Of a stretch of 64,000 nt of DNA, positions 59,459 through 64,000 are shown in pieces. The notes under the pieces are model-generated. The model saw only the letters and a program-made list of their open reading frames with translations, made no database searches and had not been told where the DNA came from. This DNA is from Nitrospirillum iridis. Lineage in GTDB: Bacteria > Pseudomonadota > Alphaproteobacteria > Azospirillales > Azospirillaceae. A program made the translations under genes and the position numbers. Numbering within the stretch: the stretch's first letter is position 1; every line of letters begins with the position of its first letter. The DNA lies in the NCBI RefSeq assembly GCF_014205765.1, contig NZ_JACIIZ010000019.1, forward strand, positions 49,018 to 113,017, in the 5' to 3' direction.

Positions 59459-61059
59459 CACCAGCCACCGCTGACCGCCTGAAGAAGCCTGCCCATAAAG
59501 CCGAGCCTGGGGAAAAGGCGCCGCCGCCGGATGACAGCCGGCTGCTCTATACCGGGGCCGACTGGGATTACGACACCATCAAGCGGTGCCACGACGCCAT
59601 CCAGGACATCGCGCTGAACGAGCTGGGCCTGGACGTCTATCCCAACCAGATCGAGGTCATCACCTCCGAGCAGATGCTGGACGCCTACGCCTCCATCGGA
59701 ATGCCCCTGCTCTACCGGCACTGGTCCTTCGGCAAGCATTTCGCCCGGGACGAGGCCATGTACCGCCGCGGCATGCGCGGCTTGGCCTATGAGATCGTCA
59801 TCAATTCCAGCCCCTGCATCAGCTACATCATGGAGGAGAACTCCATCACCATGCAGGCGCTGGTCATCGCCCACGCGGCGTTCGGCCATAACCACTTCTT
59901 CAAGAACAACTACCTGTTCCAGCAGTGGACGGACGCCGAAGGCATCCTGGGCTATCTGGACTTCGCCAAATCCTATATCGCCCGGTGCGAGGAGCGGTAC
60001 GGCCAGCAACTGGTGGAACGCACCCTGGATGCCGCGCACGCCCTGATGAACCAAGGCATCCACCGCTACCCCCGCCGCCGCCTGGATCTGCAGTCCGAGG
60101 CCCGGCGGGAGCAGGAGCGGCACGAAATGCAGCGTCAGCTGTACAACGATCTCTGGCGCACGGTGCCGGCCAAGAAGGGCCAGAAGGCGCCATCGGACGA
60201 GGAGCGGCGCCGGGCCCTGCTGGACCTGCCGGAGGAGAACATCCTCTATTTCCTGGAGAAGAAAGCGCCGCGCCTAGCCAACTGGCAGCGCGAGGTGCTG
60301 CGCATCGTCCGCCACGTGGCGCAGTACTTCTCCCCCCAGCGCCAGACCAAGGTGATGAACGAGGGCTGCGCCACCTACACGCACTATCGCATCATGACCC
60401 GGCTGCATGAGACCGGGCGCATCAGCGATGGCGCCTACCTGGAGTTCCTGCACTCCCACACCGCGGTGGTGTTCCAGCCGGCGTTCGACGACCCGCGCTA
60501 TTCCGGCATCAACCCCTATGCTCTGGGGTTCGCCATGATGCAGGACATCGAGCGCATCGCCACCAACCCGACGGAGGAGGACCGCGCCTGGTTCCCCGGC
60601 TACGCCGGCAGCGGCGACGCCATGGCGGCGTTGCGCGACGCCTGGGCCAACTACCGCGATGAAAGCTTCATCCTGCAGTATCTGAGCCCGCACCTGATGC
60701 GCAAGATGCGGCTGTTCCACCTGCATGACGACAGCGACGAGTCGGTCTATCGCGTCAACGCCATCCATGACGAACGCGGCTACCGCCGTGTGCGCCAGCA
60801 GTTGGCGGCGCAATACGATTTCTCGTCCCTCGATCCCGACATCCAGATCGCCGACGTGGACCTGGCCGGCGACCGCCGCCTGATCCTGGAACACCGCGTG
60901 CAGAACGGCGTGCTGCTGGCGGAGGAGGATGCGAAGTCCGTGCTGCAGCACGTCGCCAACCTGTGGGGGTACGACGTGATGCTGGTGGAGAACGACAATG
61001 ACGGGAAAACCCTGCGCAAGCTGACGGTCCCCGCCCGGACGGTGCTGCTGGCGGAGTGA
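59455..61059 (+). CDS. SpoVR family protein
   Basis: 534 residues, the third partner of PrkA/YeaH. Conserved SpoVR blocks are clear: IYPNQIEVITSEQMLDAYAS-like (VYPNQIEVITSEQMLD), YRHWSFGKHFARDE, YEIVINSSPCISYIMEEN, AHAAFGHNHFFKNNYLF, and NEGCATYTHYRIM with HxxxE-like patterns. TTG start inside the yeaH stop, with GGAGGAGG seven bases before it. Bacillus SpoVR affects spore cortex; in non-sporulating bacteria the role is unknown. Terminator hairpin follows. Confidence 0.95.
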   Translation: MTPATADRLKKPAHKAEPGEKAPPPDDSRLLYTGADWDYDTIKRCHDAIQDIALNELGLDVYPNQIEVITSEQMLDAYASIGMPLLYRHWSFGKHFARDEAMYRRGMRGLAYEIVINSSPCISYIMEENSITMQALVIAHAAFGHNHFFKNNYLFQQWTDAEGILGYLDFAKSYIARCEERYGQQLVERTLDAAHALMNQGIHRYPRRRLDLQSEARREQERHEMQRQLYNDLWRTVPAKKGQKAPSDEERRRALLDLPEENILYFLEKKAPRLANWQREVLRIVRHVAQYFSPQRQTKVMNEGCATYTHYRIMTRLHETGRISDGAYLEFLHSHTAVVFQPAFDDPRYSGINPYALGFAMMQDIERIATNPTEEDRAWFPGYAGSGDAMAALRDAWANYRDESFILQYLSPHLMRKMRLFHLHDDSDESVYRVNAIHDERGYRRVRQQLAAQYDFSSLDPDIQIADVDLAGDRRLILEHRVQNGVLLAEEDAKSVLQHVANLWGYDVMLVENDNDGKTLRKLTVPARTVLLAE

Positions 61060-61084
61060 CCATCCCTCCCTCGTGACGGAAAGC

Positions 61085-61116
61085 GGGCTGGAACCGGCGT
61101 GGTTCCGGCCCGTTTC
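61085..61116 (+). terminator. Terminator after spoVR
   Basis: CGGGCTGGAACC and GGTTCCGGCCCG form a 12-bp stem (one G-T pair) with loop GGCGT, followed by TTTC. The same bases contain GGAAC-N16-CGTT (61091-61115), so an EcfG-like promoter for the next gene is a weaker alternative. A 14-base tandem repeat, TTCATGTCGGCCCC twice, follows at 61115-61142. Confidence 0.7.
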
Positions 61117-61284
61117 ATGTCGGCCCCTTCATGTCGGCCCCCCCCCGGGGCGATGGCGCGCCGGCCACCGATTTGTCATATCGCAGATGCGAAATCGCCC
61201 TGGTTATGCCATGCTGCATCGCGATATTATCTGGGTAACCCCAATGGGGTGCAGATCGCCAACCTCTCGAGAGAGCCAACCCCG

Positions 61285-61479
61285 ATGTCGACCCTGGAAC
61301 TGGATCCCGCCTTCGTCGCCGCTTGCGAAGCGCACGGGCTGGACCCGCAGAAGACCAACATGTTCCTGCTGGAATGCGCCGTTCAGGGGCGTGAGCCTTC
61401 GAAGGTCTCCATGTTCGAGCTGGACCGCCAGCCGTCGGACCTGTGGGCCAAGGTGCGCAAATTGAATCGCGCCGCCTGA
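61285..61479 (+). CDS. Small conserved-looking protein (64 aa)
   Basis: MSTLELDPAFVAACEAHGLD at the start, then QKTNMFLLECAVQGREPSKVSMFELDR and DLWAKVRKLNRAA. No signal or membrane segment; two cysteines. GAGAG lies before the ATG; the open frame extends upstream but the earlier residues look non-coding. Strong terminator immediately after. Function unknown. An A/T-rich region with the palindrome TCGCA-GA-TGCGA (about 61183) lies upstream. Confidence 0.7.
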   Translation: MSTLELDPAFVAACEAHGLDPQKTNMFLLECAVQGREPSKVSMFELDRQPSDLWAKVRKLNRAA

Positions 61480-61500
61480 CACAAGCGGACAGCGTCGTCG

Positions 61501-61536
61501 AAAAAGCCGCCGGGCCCAGGCCCGCGCGGCTTTTTT
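61501..61536. terminator. Bidirectional Rho-independent terminator
   Basis: AAAAAGCCGC pairs with GCGGCTTTTT around an inner CGGGCC/GCCCG stem; T tracts on both strands. It serves the 64-residue gene and the convergent TPR gene, whose stop codon is within it. Confidence 0.88.
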
Positions 61537-63179
61537 CATGGCCGGGGCCAGACGGCCACCGCCGCCGCCACCCTGGACAGCACGCCGGCCCAATCGCCCG
61601 GCATCTCCTGCCGGAACTGGCGCAAGGTCGGGTACCAAGGGCTGTCGTCCCGGCCTCGCAACCAGCGCCAGTCACTGTCGAAGCGGTTCAACAGCCAGAC
61701 CGGACGACCCAACGCGCCCGCCAGATGGACGATCGATGTGTCGACGCTGATCACCAGGTCCAGCGACTGGATCAACGCCGCGGTGTCGGCGAAGTCCGAG
61801 ACCGCGCCCATACGGTCGATGACGCCATCCGGCAGGCCGCCGGCGGCGTCCGGATCCTTTTGCAGGCTGTGGAAGGTCACCCCTGGGCAGGCGGCCACCA
61901 AAGCCTCGACCTGGGTCCGCGTCAGCGAGCGGCGGCGGTCCGGCTTGTAGGTGGGGTTTCCGGCCCAGGCCAGCCCCACACGTGGACCAGGCCCCGTATC
62001 CACCGGGGCCGCCGCCGGGGCGGTGAGATAGGGCACGTCGGCCGGCACGGTCTCCAGCCGCGTATCCAGCGCCAGCGGCAGGGTCATCAGGGGACAATGC
62101 AGGTCGAATTCCGGGAGCGGGGTCCCCCGGGCGATGATCTCGACCTCTGCCGCCGCCGTCAGGGCCGGCGAATCCCGCAGCAGGCGCAGCAAGGCCTGCG
62201 GCACCTCGACCACCACCCGGCGACAGCGGGCCGCCGCCAGGGGAATGTATCGGCAGAACTGCAGGGTGTCGCCGAAGCCCTGTTCGGCATGCAGTAACAG
62301 GGTGGCCTGCGGCACCGGCTCGCCCCGCCAGGTCTTCTGCGGGAAAGGCCGCCGGTGGGGGCGAAAGTCGGGGCTGGCCCAGCGCCACTCATAGAGGGCC
62401 CAGCCTCGGGCGTAATCGCCCAGCCCCAGCCAGGCCAGGCTCAGATTGTACCGCGCCTCGGCATAGCGGGGGTCGACCGCCAGCGCCGCCTGATAGCCGG
62501 CGATGGCGCCATCCATGTCGCCCAGCGCCTTGCAGGCGCTGCCCAGGTTGTTATGCGCCTCCACCAACCGGGGGTTGAGGGTCAACGCGGCACGGTAAAG
62601 GGCGACGGCGTCGGCCGTCCGCCCCTGCTCCAGCAGCACGTTGCCCAGATTGTAGAGGGCCTCGGGATAGGCCGGCTTCAGCGCCAGGGCCTGGCGGTAC
62701 GCCGCCTCCGCCCCCACCAAGTCCTCCCGCTGGCGCAGCACATTGCCGAGGTTGCTGTGCGCCTCGGCGAAGCTGGGGCGCAGGGCCAGGGCATGGCGGT
62801 ATTCGGCCTCCGCCTCCTCCCAGCGGCCATGGTGGCGCAGCACGTTGCCCAGGTTGCTGTGGGCGTCGGCGTTGTCGGGGCGCAGCGTGATGGCGCGGCG
62901 ATAGGCCGCCTCCGCCTCCTCCATCCGGCCCAGCTTGGCCAACGCGATACCCAGGTTGCCATGCATCGCGCTGTCATCCGGCTTCAGCGCCAGGGCCTCG
63001 CCGATCAGCTCGGCGGCGATGGCGGACTGTCCCCGCGCCTGCGCCACCAACCCAAGCACGTGCAGGAAGGCGGGCTGGCGCGGGTCCAGGCCCAGGGCCC
63101 GCCGGCAGGCGGCCTCGACCCCGGCCAGGTCGCCCGCATGAAAGCCGGCCACCACCTGGTTGTAATCGACGGTGCTGAT
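61536..63179 (-). CDS. TPR protein with glycosyltransferase-9-like domain
   Basis: About 547 residues. Seven to eight tetratricopeptide repeats (residues 5-275), several nearly identical (AEAHSNLGNVLRQREDLVGAE, AYRQALALKPAYPEALYNLGN), then a GT9/GT41-like domain (about 290-545) with LLLHAEQGFGDTLQFCRYIPL, GLAWAGNPTYKPDRRRSL and SVDTSIVHLAGALGRPVWLLN. Such proteins often modify flagellin or surface polysaccharide. The start is problematic: ATC at 63179 has AGGAG/GAGGG at good spacing and gives (I)STVDYNQV, a typical start in this family, whereas the first standard start is GTG at 63155 without a ribosome site. Confidence 0.85.
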   Translation of the reverse strand: MSTVDYNQVVAGFHAGDLAGVEAACRRALGLDPRQPAFLHVLGLVAQARGQSAIAAELIGEALALKPDDSAMHGNLGIALAKLGRMEEAEAAYRRAITLRPDNADAHSNLGNVLRHHGRWEEAEAEYRHALALRPSFAEAHSNLGNVLRQREDLVGAEAAYRQALALKPAYPEALYNLGNVLLEQGRTADAVALYRAALTLNPRLVEAHNNLGSACKALGDMDGAIAGYQAALAVDPRYAEARYNLSLAWLGLGDYARGWALYEWRWASPDFRPHRRPFPQKTWRGEPVPQATLLLHAEQGFGDTLQFCRYIPLAAARCRRVVVEVPQALLRLLRDSPALTAAAEVEIIARGTPLPEFDLHCPLMTLPLALDTRLETVPADVPYLTAPAAAPVDTGPGPRVGLAWAGNPTYKPDRRRSLTRTQVEALVAACPGVTFHSLQKDPDAAGGLPDGVIDRMGAVSDFADTAALIQSLDLVISVDTSIVHLAGALGRPVWLLNRFDSDWRWLRGRDDSPWYPTLRQFRQEMPGDWAGVLSRVAAAVAVWPRP

Positions 63180-63245
63180 CTTCGGGCCCTCTCCTAACGC
63201 GCCTGGGATTACACGGTCATGCCGGGGAAACCGGGCGGCCCGCCC

Positions 63246-63671
63246 TCACGGTTCCCCCCAGTAATTGCCGAAGGTCCAAACATGGCCTTCCAGGTCACGG
63301 GCGACATATTCGCGGGCGCCATAGCCGGTGTCGTGCAGGTCGGTCAGGATTTCCGCCCCGGCGGCGCGGGCCTGGGCGCAGTGGGCGTCCACATCGCTGA
63401 GGGCCACGCACACGCCCTGGTTCAGACCGTTCAGCACCAGGGGGCTGTGCATGCCGTAACGGTCGACGGGATTGTCCGGGCCCAGCATGAGCAGATCGTC
63501 GCCCAACCTCAGCTGGGCATGGACTACACGGCCGCGCTCATCCTTGGCCACGAAATGCCGCGTGAGACCAAAGGCGGCGCATAGCCAATCGACGGCGGCC
63601 GCTGGGTCCTCATAGCGCAGCAAGGGAAAGAATTTAGGCGAACGGCGCACAGTATCAGGCATTGGGGTCAT
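63246..63671 (-). CDS. VOC (glyoxalase/bleomycin resistance) family protein
   Basis: 141 residues: two beta-alpha-beta-beta-beta units of the vicinal-oxygen-chelate fold. LRYEDPAAAVDWLCAAFG, then HAQLRLGDDLLMLG, and AREYVARDLEGHVWTFGNYWG with the terminal metal-site Glu. This PhnB/YaeR-like branch has no fixed activity. ATG at 63671 has GGGCGG nearby; the frame is open upstream but passes through the rRNA-side spacer. It lies between the TPR gene and the rRNA terminator, on the same strand as both. Confidence 0.88.
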   Translation of the reverse strand: MTPMPDTVRRSPKFFPLLRYEDPAAAVDWLCAAFGLTRHFVAKDERGRVVHAQLRLGDDLLMLGPDNPVDRYGMHSPLVLNGLNQGVCVALSDVDAHCAQARAAGAEILTDLHDTGYGAREYVARDLEGHVWTFGNYWGEP

Positions 63672-63777
63672 GTAACCGCCCTTGGGGGTGCAGGACGGAC
63701 ACCGATCCTGCGGCAAGGCGAATGGTAGCCTGACGTCAGCAGCCGCCGGAACAATACCCAAGGTTAACTGTACGACA

Positions 63778-63815
63778 GCAATAAGCCCGCCCCCTTTCAG
63801 GGGCGGGCTTATTGC
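63778..63815 (-). terminator. Terminator of the rRNA operon
   Basis: GCAATAAGCCCGCCCC and GGGGCGGGCTTATTGC form a perfect 16-bp stem with a six-base loop. It lies 86 bases after the 23S rRNA 3' end on the minus strand, with no 5S gene between. The T-rich segment lies within the outer stem. Confidence 0.85.
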
Positions 63816-63901
63816 AATTGTGATGAGGTCTTGAATTAAACCCGTATACCGCACCAAGCGCTTGCGCACGGGATTACCGTTGCGCGCGGCGCCGTTAAGG
63901 A

Positions 63902-64000
63902 GTGATCAAGCCGGACGAGCGATTAGTATGGCTTAGCTTCACGCGTTGCCGCGCTTCCACATGCCACCTATTGACGTGCTGGTCTAGCACGGCTCTTCAG
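63902..64000 (-). rRNA. 23S ribosomal RNA, 3' end (gene continues beyond the window)
   Basis: On the minus strand the sequence gives GAAGAGCCGTGCTAGACCAGC, then GGTGGCATGTGGAAGCGC and CCATACTAATCGCTCGTCC, the last 99 bases of 23S rRNA (helices H99-H101) with an alphaproteobacterial ending CGGCTTGATCAC. The end was set by alignment with the known 3' terminus, 20 bases after ACTAAT. The body of the gene lies to the right of the window. Confidence 0.93.

Noticed and set aside
61091..61115. GGAAC-N16-CGTT as an EcfG promoter for the 64-residue gene
   Set aside because: It lies wholly inside the spoVR terminator stem, so the match may be chance; kept only as a remark.
1..64000. CRISPR arrays, insertion sequences, prophage genes, tRNA genes
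   Set aside because: No spaced direct repeats, transposase, integrase or phage structural motifs, and no tRNA T-arm with matching stems, were seen.

Overview
The window is GC-rich (roughly two thirds G+C by eye). It reads as an alphaproteobacterial chromosome, most likely Rhodospirillales / Azospirillaceae (Azospirillum- or Nitrospirillum-like). That placement is inferred from the mutY-DUF721-DsbA-smc order, from proA-nadD-rsfS-rlmH and gpmI-envC-ctpA-yibQ blocks, from a PhaR/PhaC polyhydroxyalkanoate locus, from a candidate EcfG general-stress promoter, and from the 3' end of an alphaproteobacterial-type 23S rRNA gene at the right edge. I saw no transposase, integrase, CRISPR array or tRNA gene.

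Layout. 1-4200: end of a methionine-rich TonB-dependent receptor, its TonB, a tiny flagellar-rod-like protein and two secreted unknowns. 4200-9000: a Tat-exported GH1 beta-glucosidase preceded by a coupled 59-codon ORF and stacked operator-like palindromes; divergently, cysT-cysW-cysA for sulfate uptake with a 19-codon leader ORF. 9000-12030: proA-nadD-rsfS-rlmH, with rlmH broken by one extra C. 12030-20400: a block lying between rlmH and gpmI. It holds flavodoxin + DUF47 and a DUF4010 membrane protein, each behind a FixK/FNR-type box, then a toxin-antitoxin pair and an Lrp - arginine dihydrolase-like - ornithine aminotransferase cluster. 20686-26381: gpmI-envC-ctpA-yibQ. 26392-32644: membrane unknown, PfpI protein, oxidoreductase, PhaR, a PhaE-like protein overlapping PhaC, GST, HIT protein. 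33039-35648: a GH17-GT2 glucan synthase. 35757-37703: an AT-rich foreign-looking gene, a five-repeat propeller fused to a PI-PLC X domain. 38095-43340: SnoaL-like protein, GH27 glycosidase behind a 36-bp LacI-type palindrome, PTP phosphatase, two secreted unknowns. 43403-51722: DUF1194 protein, mutY, DUF721, two DsbA-like proteins, smc, a lipoprotein. 52079-55172: CBS protein, YfcG-like GST, and a DUF3034 outer-membrane protein paired with a lipoprotein truncated haemoglobin. 55848-61059: prkA-yeaH-spoVR behind a candidate EcfG promoter. 61285-64000: small conserved protein, TPR/glycosyltransferase protein, VOC protein, and the 23S rRNA 3' end with no 5S gene after it.

How parts fit together. 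The arginine dihydrolase-like enzyme and RocD would take arginine to ornithine and then glutamate semialdehyde, releasing nitrogen, under a local Lrp/AsnC regulator. The two FixK/FNR-type boxes suggest that the flavodoxin/DUF47 and DUF4010 units respond to low oxygen. The candidate EcfG promoter would put prkA-yeaH-spoVR under the general stress response. PhaR-PhaE-like-PhaC is a storage-polymer module. The two sugar hydrolases both sit behind LacI-type palindromes, but no LacI-family gene is in the window. The most unusual items are the PI-PLC/propeller gene, the lipoprotein globin with DUF3034, the standalone arginine dihydrolase-like enzyme, the leader ORFs, and the 23S gene lacking an adjacent 5S.
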